Source: Bacteroidales bacterium
GTDB taxonomy: Bacteria > Bacteroidota > Bacteroidia > Bacteroidales > ML635J-15
Assembly: GCA_028697515.1 (NCBI GenBank)
Contig: JAQVEY010000043.1
Coordinates: 1-10,969 of the forward strand
Direction: 5' to 3'
DNA length: 10,969 nucleotides
Within the stretch, counting starts at the first letter, position 1. Each line of letters starts with the position of its first letter. The notes below the pieces were generated by a model. It saw only the letters and a program-made list of their open reading frames with translations, made no database searches and was not told where the DNA came from. This document shows, in pieces, positions 1-8,797 of the stretch. Made by a program: the position numbers and the translations under genes.

Positions 1-1
1 A

Positions 2-3000
2 AGTCTCGTTTCAGCAGGAATTCCAGCAGGCTCATTAGATCCAAGAAATATTCAGATTTTTCATAATGGGGAGGAACAATACATTTATATTCACGGAGAA
101 AATTCCAGCGGAATTTGGGACCCTAGCAGCTATATCGAATTCTATGGTAAACGCAACAGAGGGGAATTGGATCTTGATTTTTACGACAATCCTGATAATC
201 AGGTTAATCCAGATTATAGTTTTTATAATGATACCTCAGCATATTTTCTTACGTGGAATTATTCTACTACTAACAGAAGAATGACAAATGTAAATAACAC
301 AGATTATTCTCCATACACACCTTTTGCGCAACAATATTGTTATAAAAATAAAAGAGAGAATTACACCTCTGCGTATTATGGCGGTTCAACCAGATGCCTG
401 TTTACAGAAGGAGAGGGGTGGTTTGATGCCGGAATAATTGCAGATGAAGCTCCGATTGCAAAATCTATTAGCATTCCAAATTTGTTTGCAGGAACAGCAA
501 ATACCTATTTTGAAATTGTTGTAGCCGGAGTTCCGGCAAATCAGGTAACATCATCTGTTCCACATCATTTAAAAGTTGAATTTCTTGGTCAGGTTAGAAT
601 TGATAGAACATATTCTGGTTATCAGTTTGTTAAAGAAAACATTACATTAGCATCTTCATCATTGTCAAATCCTATTCAATTCAATTTTACATCAAATGAT
701 ATTACCCAACCTGATCTAACAGATAGAAATTCAGTTTCGTATATCAATATCAAATATCCACACACTTGGGATTTCGAAAGTCAGAATTATTTCGAATTCT
801 ATCTGCCTGCCAATTCCTCGTCTGAGAAAGACTATATCGAAGTTACGGGTTTTAATACTTCAACATCGGCTATTATTTATGACTTGACTAATAATGAGAG
901 AATAACTGTTGAAACTGATGCAGGTACAATAAAAGCTCTTATAAACAATACTAATTCGGAAAGATTTCTTGTAATATCAAATCAATCAGGCTTAAAATCT
1001 GTGGACAGAATAACTAAAGTGAGTTCTGATAATAAGTTTACAGATTATTTGGAGCTATATCCTAATGCGGAGTATATTATAATAACGCACAAAAACCTTT
1101 GGTCTGGAGCACAAGAATATGCAAATTATAGAAGTTCATGCGGATATAATGTTGCATTGGTTGATGTTGATCAACTATATGATCAGTTTGCATGGGGAGT
1201 ACGAAAACACCCTGCAGGTATTCGCAGATATAATAATAAGCTTTATGAAATTTCCACAAAACAAAGAATAATGTTCTTAATTGGGAAATCTATTCATTAT
1301 AGTGATTTGAGAAATGATCCAACAATCTATGCAGAATGTTTAGTTCCCTCTGCTGGCAATCCTTCTAGCGATAATCTGATTACAGCCGGGCTTGCCGACA
1401 CAAGGTTTGAGCCTCTTGTTGGAACAGGAAGACTTAGCGTATCAACAGAAGAAGGAGTGTTAAATTATCTCGACAAAGTTATGGAGTATGAATCAAATCC
1501 TCCCGAGGAGTGGATGAAATCTGTAATTCATTTTGGAGGCGGAATATCAGCTTCACAACAGACAACTTTTGCAAATTATCTGCAGAGCTATAAAACAATA
1601 ATTGAAGATACTTTGTTTGGTGGTAGAGTAAGTACCTTTCTGAAGACTTCATCGGAACCGATACAAATAACTCAGTCTGATACTATACAATATCTAATAA
1701 ATAACGGGGTAAGCCTAATGACTTTTTTTGGACATGCTTCTTCTTCAGGATTTGATCAAAATATTGATTATCCCGAAAATTATGATAATACCGGAAAATA
1801 TCCTTTTATTCTTGCAAATTCATGTTATTCCGGCGACATACATCTTAGATATGGTGGGAGTATTAGCGAAAGTTGGGTAAATGCAGTCCAAAAAGGATCA
1901 ATTGGGTTTCTTGCTTCTATTGGAGAAGGTTTGGCAACGTATCTAAATATCTATTCTTCAGAATTGTATAAAAATTTTGCCTACAAAACCTATGGTTTGC
2001 CTGTTTCTTTGCAGATTATTAATACAATAAAGTATATTGGTAATCAATATTCCACAAATCCGAGAGTTGAAATCACTTGTCATGAATTTACTTTACATGG
2101 AGATCCAGGAATTAAAATCAACTCATTCGAAAAACCTGATTTGACGGTTACTCCTGCACTAATAACTTTCATTCCTGATGAAATTACTACTGTTTTAGAT
2201 AGTTTTGACCTTAGAATTGTTGTAAAAAATATTGGACGAGCTACCAGTGAAACCTTTTTGGTTAATATTAGTAGAACCCTTCCCGATGGCACACAAAATG
2301 AATATACAGTACCCGTTTATGGTTGCAATTATTTTGATACGATATTTGTAAAAATTCCAGTTGACAGACTTAACGGACCTGGACTAAACAGTCTAAGCGT
2401 TTTTGTAGATGCCGGGGCACAAGTAGATGAATCAAATGAAAATAATAATCAAGTAATTTTAAGTTTTTTAATTAGCTCGGGAGATTTATTTCCCATTTAT
2501 CCATATAAGTATTCGATATATCCTTCGAAGAATGTAAGTCTTATTGCTTCGACTGGAGACCCATTTCTTGAACTTGCAGGATACAAATTTCAAATTGATA
2601 CAACAGATCAATATAATAGTCCTTTGCTTAATCAAACAATAATCTACTCTGAAGGCGGTATTGTCTCTTGGACATTGCCTTTTGAAATGGCAGACGATAG
2701 GGTTTATTACTGGCGTATTGCACGAAATCACTCAAATCCCGACAGTCTTGTTTGGAAAGAATCAACTTTTATTTATATGGAAGGAGAAGAAGGTTGGTCT
2801 CAGGCACATTTTTATCAATTTAAAGAAGATGATTATAACTTTATCATTTACGATCGCCCGGCATATAAATATACATTTGTCGATTATCCCAAACGGTTGG
2901 TTTGTCAAAATACCGGTCAATACTGGCTCGAAGATTATAATATTGTTTCTTATAGAATTGACGGTTCAATTGCTAACGGTCTTGGCGACTGGGGTAATTG

Positions 3001-4852
3001 CGAAACTACACCAGCAATGCTTATTGCAGTAATAGATCCTGAAACAATTTTAGCTTGGTCTTCGGATATTGCAGATTTTGGACATAGAAATTATCCTCAG
3101 TGCTGGTCAAGTAATAGACCACAATTTTACTTCACATTTACTACCGGCTGGGGAACTACTGTGTACTATGATGGGCTTAACGCGATGAAGGCTTTTATAG
3201 ACAGTGTCCCAGAAGGGCATTATATATTGGCTTATTCATGGTCTAATGGGTATTTTGAAAACTGGCCTGATTCGGTTAAACAAACATTCGAAGATCTTGG
3301 GGCTGTTTACTTAAGTAGTGTATTAAATGGAAATCCATACATATTTTTTACAAAAAAAGGATTCCCATCTTCAACTTTGGAGAAAGTTGGATCTTATCCA
3401 TCAGAATTAATTACACTTCCTGTTGATTTATACACAGATTTTGACAGAGGTAAAATTAAAAGTGTTACAGTTGGTCCTTCAAATAAATGGGAATCTCTAA
3501 ACTGGGAACATGTAGCTCTGGAAAATCCGACAGATGATAGTGTGGTTCTAAAAGTATTTGGAATAAATAATTTGGGGCAGGAAATTCAAATTATGGAAGA
3601 TATAGTTCCAGATACTTATGAAATTTTTGGACTAGAGGATTCTATTGATTATACTGTGTATCCAAATTTAAAACTCGAATTTTTCACAAAAGATGCAACT
3701 GACAAAACTCCAGCTCAACTTATAAAGTGGCAACTTCGTTTTCTGGGAGTTCCCGAAACGGCAATTGATCCGAAATTAGGTTATTATTTCTGTTGCGATT
3801 CTTTGCAGGAAGGAGATGAAATAAAGTTTGCGGTGGCAACAAAAAATATCAGCTCTATGGATATGGACAGTCTGGTGGTTAAATACTGGATTCAGAATAA
3901 TCAGAACGAAATAAATATAATTGATATACGTAAACTGAGGAATCATCCTGCAGGCGATATAATTATTGATACAATTGTTTACTCAAGTATTGGCTTGTCT
4001 GGAATAAACAGCATTTGGATTGAATATAATCCGGTAAATGAGACTACGAGTACCTATTATCAACCCGAACAACACCACTTTAATAATATTGCAGTTAAAT
4101 ATTTTCATGTTCAGGGAGATATTACCAATCCATTGCTTGATGTTAGTTTTGATGGCAGGTATATTATGAATGGAGAGATTGTCTCTTCAAAGCCGGAAAT
4201 CGTAATTAAACTAAAAGATGAAAATCAATATTTAGCTCTTAACGACACTTCTTTATTCAGGATTTATTTAAGCGATTTACAGAGCGGAGTTGAAAAGAGA
4301 GTTTATTTTGGTTTACAAGATAATCCTGAAGAAACAATGGAATGGATACCTGCCGATTTGCCTGAGAATTCAGCAAAAATTATTTACAATCCTATTTTTA
4401 CAACTGATGGGATGTACAGATTGCGTGTTCAGGCTAAAGATGTTTCTGAAAACGAATCGGGAGAAAATGATTATGTGGTTGATTTTGAGGTAATTACAGA
4501 ATCGACGATATCACATTTACTGAATTATCCAAATCCATTTTCAACAAGAACCAGATTCGTATTCGAACTAACTGGTAGCGAAGTTCCGGATGAATTACAA
4601 ATACAGATATTTACAATAACAGGTAAGTTAGTTAAAGTAATATTTATTGATGAGCTAGGTCCAATTTATATTGGAAAAAACATAACAGAATATGCTTGGG
4701 ATGGAAAGGATATGTATGGAGACCAATTAGCAAACGGAGTCTATTTTTATCAGGTTCAAGCAAAAATAAACGGAGAAAATATCGATCATCGTTCAAATGA
4801 ATCAGATAAGTATTTCAAAAAAGAAATCGGGAAAATGTATTTGATGCGATAA
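2..4852 (+). CDS. C25 (gingipain/PorU-like) cysteine peptidase with CARDB, ILEI-like and T9SS sorting domains, 5' partial
   Basis: This is the 3' part (about 1616 residues) of a large exported cysteine peptidase of family C25, probably released or anchored at the cell surface through the type IX secretion system. The frame is open from base 2, and the residues before the first in-window Met (167) look like the usual N-terminal beta domain of such proteins (FHNGEE, YIEFYGK), so signal peptide and start lie upstream. The C25 domain spans about 1070-2125. The likely catalytic His is in FFGHASS (codon 1733-1735) and the nucleophile Cys in ANSCYSG (1823-1825), 30 residues apart, close to the gingipain spacing; LHGDPGIKI closes the domain. 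A CARDB-type domain follows (about 2132-2455, ending in ESNENNNQ), then an Ig/FN3-like stretch with YYWRI, an ILEI/PANDER-like module (about 3010-3360), further beta-rich sequence, and a T9SS type A sorting domain (4511-4849) with NYPNPF, DGKD, LANGVYFY and terminal KMYLMR. It resembles proteins called PorU2, but a true sortase role is not shown. Family call firm, substrate unknown. Confidence 0.9.
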   Translation, partial: SLVSAGIPAGSLDPRNIQIFHNGEEQYIYIHGENSSGIWDPSSYIEFYGKRNRGELDLDFYDNPDNQVNPDYSFYNDTSAYFLTWNYSTTNRRMTNVNNTDYSPYTPFAQQYCYKNKRENYTSAYYGGSTRCLFTEGEGWFDAGIIADEAPIAKSISIPNLFAGTANTYFEIVVAGVPANQVTSSVPHHLKVEFLGQVRIDRTYSGYQFVKENITLASSSLSNPIQFNFTSNDITQPDLTDRNSVSYINIKYPHTWDFESQNYFEFYLPANSSSEKDYIEVTGFNTSTSAIIYDLTNNERITVETDAGTIKALINNTNSERFLVISNQSGLKSVDRITKVSSDNKFTDYLELYPNAEYIIITHKNLWSGAQEYANYRSSCGYNVALVDVDQLYDQFAWGVRKHPAGIRRYNNKLYEISTKQRIMFLIGKSIHYSDLRNDPTIYAECLVPSAGNPSSDNLITAGLADTRFEPLVGTGRLSVSTEEGVLNYLDKVMEYESNPPEEWMKSVIHFGGGISASQQTTFANYLQSYKTIIEDTLFGGRVSTFLKTSSEPIQITQSDTIQYLINNGVSLMTFFGHASSSGFDQNIDYPENYDNTGKYPFILANSCYSGDIHLRYGGSISESWVNAVQKGSIGFLASIGEGLATYLNIYSSELYKNFAYKTYGLPVSLQIINTIKYIGNQYSTNPRVEITCHEFTLHGDPGIKINSFEKPDLTVTPALITFIPDEITTVLDSFDLRIVVKNIGRATSETFLVNISRTLPDGTQNEYTVPVYGCNYFDTIFVKIPVDRLNGPGLNSLSVFVDAGAQVDESNENNNQVILSFLISSGDLFPIYPYKYSIYPSKNVSLIASTGDPFLELAGYKFQIDTTDQYNSPLLNQTIIYSEGGIVSWTLPFEMADDRVYYWRIARNHSNPDSLVWKESTFIYMEGEEGWSQAHFYQFKEDDYNFIIYDRPAYKYTFVDYPKRLVCQNTGQYWLEDYNIVSYRIDGSIANGLGDWGNCETTPAMLIAVIDPETILAWSSDIADFGHRNYPQCWSSNRPQFYFTFTTGWGTTVYYDGLNAMKAFIDSVPEGHYILAYSWSNGYFENWPDSVKQTFEDLGAVYLSSVLNGNPYIFFTKKGFPSSTLEKVGSYPSELITLPVDLYTDFDRGKIKSVTVGPSNKWESLNWEHVALENPTDDSVVLKVFGINNLGQEIQIMEDIVPDTYEIFGLEDSIDYTVYPNLKLEFFTKDATDKTPAQLIKWQLRFLGVPETAIDPKLGYYFCCDSLQEGDEIKFAVATKNISSMDMDSLVVKYWIQNNQNEINIIDIRKLRNHPAGDIIIDTIVYSSIGLSGINSIWIEYNPVNETTSTYYQPEQHHFNNIAVKYFHVQGDITNPLLDVSFDGRYIMNGEIVSSKPEIVIKLKDENQYLALNDTSLFRIYLSDLQSGVEKRVYFGLQDNPEETMEWIPADLPENSAKIIYNPIFTTDGMYRLRVQAKDVSENESGENDYVVDFEVITESTISHLLNYPNPFSTRTRFVFELTGSEVPDELQIQIFTITGKLVKVIFIDELGPIYIGKNITEYAWDGKDMYGDQLANGVYFYQVQAKINGENIDHRSNESDKYFKKEIGKMYLMR

Positions 4853-4995
4853 AAACCCGTGTAAATATTTTGAATTAAATTTTCAACAAAATCTTGTTGA
4901 TTACTTTATTGAAATTTTCTCATAACTTTTTTCGGGTAGCTTGGTTTTTTGGACTATTTTTATAATTCATTATTTTTTCAGAAAAAAAATTAAAG
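4853..4995. other. intergenic spacer between the C25 gene and dnaE
   Basis: This is a 143-bp AT-rich spacer. Apart from the small hairpin at 4883-4900 I see no gene or RNA. I searched for a Bacteroidota promoter (TTTG, about 19-21 nt, TAnnTTTG) ahead of dnaE and found only a one-mismatch -7 element (TAGCTTGG, 4937-4944) without a well-spaced upstream element, so the dnaE promoter is not assigned. The bases just before the dnaE start are A-rich with no Shine-Dalgarno site, which is normal in this phylum. Confidence 0.6.
4883..4900 (+). terminator. possible weak terminator hairpin after the C25 gene
   Basis: A perfect 7-bp inverted repeat, TCAACAA and TTGTTGA, encloses a 4-nt loop (AATC), 30 bp after the stop codon of the C25 gene. 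The stem is AT-rich with only two G-C pairs, and the following bases (TTACTTTATT) are U-rich but not a clean U-tract, so intrinsic termination would be weak. The position fits termination between a secreted-protein gene and a housekeeping gene; the structure alone does not prove it. Confidence 0.35.
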
Positions 4996-7900
4996 ATGCC
5001 AGATTTTATTCATTTACACGTACACTCACAATATTCGATTTTAGATGGTGCAGCTAGCATTAACGCTTTAATTACCAAGGCTAAAGATCTTGGAATGAAA
5101 GCATTGGCTCTTACTGATCATGGGACAATGCTCGGAATAAAAGAGTTTCACACAAAATGTATCAAAAACAACATAAAACCTATTATTGGATGTGAAGTCT
5201 ATGTTGCCAAAAGAACAATATATGATAGAACAGAGGCTTCTGACAAATCAGGCTATCATTTAATTTTACTAGCGAAAAATCTTACCGGATATTACAATCT
5301 TGTTAAATTAGTTTCGAAAGCAAGCCTCGAAGGTTTTTATCAAAGGCCAAGGATTGATAAAAATCTATTAAAACAATTCAAGGATGGTCTTATTGTAAGC
5401 TCAGCTTGTTTGGGTGGAGAAATACCCAAATTAATTGTTGAGGGTAAAATAGAAGAAGCCAAAGAAGTGATAAAATGGTATAAGGATGTTTTTGATGAAA
5501 ACTTTTATCTTGAAGTCATGCATCATCCTTCTTCAGAATTAAAGCAAAAGAGAGATGTGTCTGATGTTCAAAAATTGGTAAACGAAAAAATATTTGAATT
5601 AGGTAAAGCTTGTGATGTTAAAATAATTGCAACTAATGATGCTCATTTTGTAAATGAAGAGGATGCCGAAGCTCACGATGTCTTAATTTGTTTAACAACA
5701 AATGCAGATGTAGATGACCCAGACCGTATGAGATATACAAAACAGGAATGGTTTAAGTCACCGGACGAAATGTTTAGTTTGTTTGGAGATCATGCAGAAG
5801 TTCTTGCAAATACAGTAGAAATTGCTGATAAAGTTGAGGTGTATAATATCAACAAAGATCCAATAATGCCCGAATTTCCAATACCAGAAAGTTTTGGCAA
5901 AATAGATGATTGGTATAATAAATATTCTGAAGAGGATTTGGTTGCTGAGTTTACTGAAAAAAAATACAAAGCTTTAGGAGGATACGATTCGGTAATGAGA
6001 ATTAAGTTTGAATCAGATTATCTTAAATTTCTTGTTGAAAAGGGTGTTGTCGAAAGATATGGAGAAAATTATTCCGAAGAAATAAAAAATCGCCTAGAAT
6101 ATGAACTTGAGACAATAAAAACTATGGGATTCCCTGGCTATTTCCTTATCGTACAGGATTTTATAAATAAAGCACACGAAATGGGTGTTCTTGTAGGAAA
6201 AGGAAGAGGTTCTGCGGCGGGTTCTGCAGTAGCATATTGCACTAAGATTACTGATGTTGACCCTATTGCCTTTAATTTATTGTTTGAACGTTTTCTTAAC
6301 CCAGAACGTATTTCAATGCCCGATGTTGATATTGATTTTGACGATGACGGAAGAGCTTTGGTGGTTGACTACGTTACGAAGAAGTATGGTAAAGATAAGG
6401 TTGCTCATATTTGTACTATTGGAACAATGAAGGCCAAAGGTGCACTTAAAGATGTTTGCAGAATATTGAGGGTGCCTCTAGCTCAAGTAAATACTCTGAC
6501 AAAAAAAATTCCAACAAATGGTGCCCTAAATAATGCATATAATATAATTTTAGAGGAAGAGGAAAAAATGGGAAGCCTCGAAAAAGTTATAGCCAGTATC
6601 GAAAAGCAAATTATGGCTGCAAAAAAAGAGGAAAAAGAAGAAGAAACAGCGATTTGTGAGACACGGAAAATTATTGCAGAAGAAATATTGGAGGCAAGAA
6701 ATAAGAATGATATAAACATGCTTAAAGCCTTATCAATAGCTTGTACTTTGGAAGGTTCGGTTAGACAAACCGGAGTTCATGCTTGTGGGATGCTTATTGG
6801 CCGAGATAAGTTGGAAAACAATATTCCATTGATGAGAACAAAAGAAGACGGTGATCTTGCTGCAACTCAGTATGAAGGAACTCTGGTTGAATCGATAGGT
6901 TTATTAAAAATGGACTTTCTCGGCTTGAGAACCTTGTCTATTATTAAAGAATGCTTGTCAAACATAAAATTGTCAAGAAATGTAGATTTAGACATTGATC
7001 ATATTACCCTTGATGATGAAAAAACTCTAGGTATTTTTAAAATTGGAGCTACGACGTCAATATTTCAGTTTGAGTCTGAAGGAATGAAATCTCATCTAAG
7101 AGCATTAAAACCTAATCATTTTAACGATTTGGTAGCTATGAATGCTCTTTATAGACCTGGACCAATGGAATATATTCCAGATTATATCAGAAGAAAAAAT
7201 GGTAAAGAGAAAACTGCATACGATCATCCTATAATGGAACAATATTTAAAGGATACTTATGGGATTACTGTTTTTCAGGAACAAGTGATGCTTCAATCAA
7301 TTGCCTTAGCAGGGTTTACAGGTGGTCAAGCTGACACCTTGCGTAAAGCAATTGGAAAGAAAGATATTAAAACAATGGAAGATCTTCACGAAAAGTTTAC
7401 TGTTGGTTGTAAAAATAATGCTGATTTTATTGACGGTTGCAATCAAATGAAGAAAAATCCGGATGAATTAATTGATAAAATATGGAAAGATTGGTCGGCT
7501 TTTGCTAGATACGCTTTTAATAAATCACATTCTGTCTGTTATGCATATATTGCTTATCAAACAGCTTATTTAAAAGCGCATTATCCAGCAGAGTTTATGG
7601 CTGCTAACTTAACTCGAAACATTTCGGACATGGATAAAATTTCTGTCCAAATGGCTGAATGCAAGAGAATGAAAATTAAAGTTCTTAGTCCAGATGTAAA
7701 TGAAAGTTTCAGAGGGTTTACTGTGAATAAGAAAGGAAATATTAGATTTGGTCTTGCTGGAATAAAAAATGTTGGTTCTAACGCAGTAGAAAATATTATT
7801 GAGGAGAGAGAAAAAGGAGGCCCATATAAAGATATATTTGATTTTGTCTCGCGTGTCAATCTTAATGCTGTAAATAAAAAGAATATTGAAGCCTTGGCTC

Positions 7901-8754
7901 TTGCAGGAGCATTCGATTGTTTTAAAGAAATTACAAGACCACAGTTTTTTGCTTTGGTTAATGAGAACGAAACTTTTACAGAATCCTTGATCAAATTTGG
8001 AAATAACGTGCAACAATCATCAAATTCTGGGATGACGCTTTTTGGTGATACACACTCGGTAGAAATAACACAACCAGTTATTCCAACTGTTGCAGACTAT
8101 GATTTGCTAAAATTTCTGGAGTTAGAAAAGGAACATATTGGGATGTACCTGTCTGGACACCCATTAGATCCATTTAAATTCATTATCAATACAATGAAGA
8201 TTACTAGCTTGAGAGAAATGGAAGATGAGGATAAGGTTATTGGAAGAAGAGACCTGAAAATAGTTGGATTAGTTACAGATGTTGTAGAAAGAATGACAAA
8301 GACAGGTAAACCGTATGGGAAAGTAACAATGATTGATTATACCGGTTCGTATAGCTTTATGGTTTTTGGAAAAGAATATACCGACAATAAAAATCTGTTT
8401 GTTAAAGGATATTCTTTAATGATATATTGCAATTTTAAAGAGGGAACTAACGATAAATCCAAAATGTTCTTTTCTGTTAATAAAGTAGCTTTATTGTCAG
8501 AAATAAAAGACAATTTATTTTCGAAATTGACTTTGCAGATATCTGTAGAAAATATAAATGAGGATTTTATAAATGATGTATTGGCACTTGTTAAGAAAAA
8601 TAAAGGAAAAATCAATCTGAATTTTTCACTGTTTAATTCCGTTGATAACACTTTTGTTAAGCTATTTTCGCGTACCGAAAGAATCGGGTTGACAGATGAA
8701 TTTATTGAGTTTTTAGAAAACAATCCTTATGTCGAAAATGTTAGTTTAAATTAA
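4996..8754 (+). CDS. dnaE: DNA polymerase III subunit alpha
   Basis: This is the catalytic subunit of the replicative DNA polymerase (C family, 1252 residues), acting in the cytoplasm at the replication fork with the beta clamp. The N-terminal PHP domain opens with HLHVHSQYS; the nine usual metal-ligand positions all appear filled (H8, H10, D17, H42, E67, H88, C138, D215, H217). The polymerase core has GKGRGSAAGS (from 401), the catalytic pair in PDVDIDF (D443, D445) and a third Asp in KMDFLGLRT (D640), matching E. coli D401, D403 and D555. RPGPMEYIP (720 on) and FNKSHS (841 on) are further family blocks. A helix-hairpin-helix region begins near 918, a clamp-binding-like MTLFG lies at 1013-1017, and an OB fold spans about 1086-1135. 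A Lys/Glu-rich insertion (about 530-575) makes the catalytic Asp spacing 43 residues longer than in E. coli. The start at 4996 is fixed by the conserved PHP N-terminus. It is 43 bp upstream of trxA and may be cotranscribed with it. Confidence 0.97.
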   Translation: MPDFIHLHVHSQYSILDGAASINALITKAKDLGMKALALTDHGTMLGIKEFHTKCIKNNIKPIIGCEVYVAKRTIYDRTEASDKSGYHLILLAKNLTGYYNLVKLVSKASLEGFYQRPRIDKNLLKQFKDGLIVSSACLGGEIPKLIVEGKIEEAKEVIKWYKDVFDENFYLEVMHHPSSELKQKRDVSDVQKLVNEKIFELGKACDVKIIATNDAHFVNEEDAEAHDVLICLTTNADVDDPDRMRYTKQEWFKSPDEMFSLFGDHAEVLANTVEIADKVEVYNINKDPIMPEFPIPESFGKIDDWYNKYSEEDLVAEFTEKKYKALGGYDSVMRIKFESDYLKFLVEKGVVERYGENYSEEIKNRLEYELETIKTMGFPGYFLIVQDFINKAHEMGVLVGKGRGSAAGSAVAYCTKITDVDPIAFNLLFERFLNPERISMPDVDIDFDDDGRALVVDYVTKKYGKDKVAHICTIGTMKAKGALKDVCRILRVPLAQVNTLTKKIPTNGALNNAYNIILEEEEKMGSLEKVIASIEKQIMAAKKEEKEEETAICETRKIIAEEILEARNKNDINMLKALSIACTLEGSVRQTGVHACGMLIGRDKLENNIPLMRTKEDGDLAATQYEGTLVESIGLLKMDFLGLRTLSIIKECLSNIKLSRNVDLDIDHITLDDEKTLGIFKIGATTSIFQFESEGMKSHLRALKPNHFNDLVAMNALYRPGPMEYIPDYIRRKNGKEKTAYDHPIMEQYLKDTYGITVFQEQVMLQSIALAGFTGGQADTLRKAIGKKDIKTMEDLHEKFTVGCKNNADFIDGCNQMKKNPDELIDKIWKDWSAFARYAFNKSHSVCYAYIAYQTAYLKAHYPAEFMAANLTRNISDMDKISVQMAECKRMKIKVLSPDVNESFRGFTVNKKGNIRFGLAGIKNVGSNAVENIIEEREKGGPYKDIFDFVSRVNLNAVNKKNIEALALAGAFDCFKEITRPQFFALVNENETFTESLIKFGNNVQQSSNSGMTLFGDTHSVEITQPVIPTVADYDLLKFLELEKEHIGMYLSGHPLDPFKFIINTMKITSLREMEDEDKVIGRRDLKIVGLVTDVVERMTKTGKPYGKVTMIDYTGSYSFMVFGKEYTDNKNLFVKGYSLMIYCNFKEGTNDKSKMFFSVNKVALLSEIKDNLFSKLTLQISVENINEDFINDVLALVKKNKGKINLNFSLFNSVDNTFVKLFSRTERIGLTDEFIEFLENNPYVENVSLN

Positions 8755-8797
8755 AATTATAATTTAGCAAAAATAAATAAACTTAAAAAATTAGATT

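Noticed and set aside
66..284. Short + strand open frame of 72 codons at the left edge
   Set aside because: It overlaps the C25 frame, which is open from base 2 and shows family motifs there; the short frame has no recognisable sequence.
2661..3032. 123-codon + strand open frame inside the C25 gene
   Set aside because: It is an out-of-frame shadow of the large coding frame and its translation shows no domain or start signal.
4937..4944. TAGCTTGG as a -7 element for dnaE
   Set aside because: It has one mismatch to TAnnTTTG, and no TTTG or TTG lies 19-21 nt upstream.
7581..8016. Two overlapping antisense open frames inside dnaE
   Set aside because: They oppose strongly conserved dnaE sequence; such frames arise from the codon bias of AT-rich genes, and their translations resemble nothing known.
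8337..8723. Antisense open frame of 128 codons in the dnaE 3' region
   Set aside because: It lies opposite the OB-fold and C-terminal coding sequence with no independent support.
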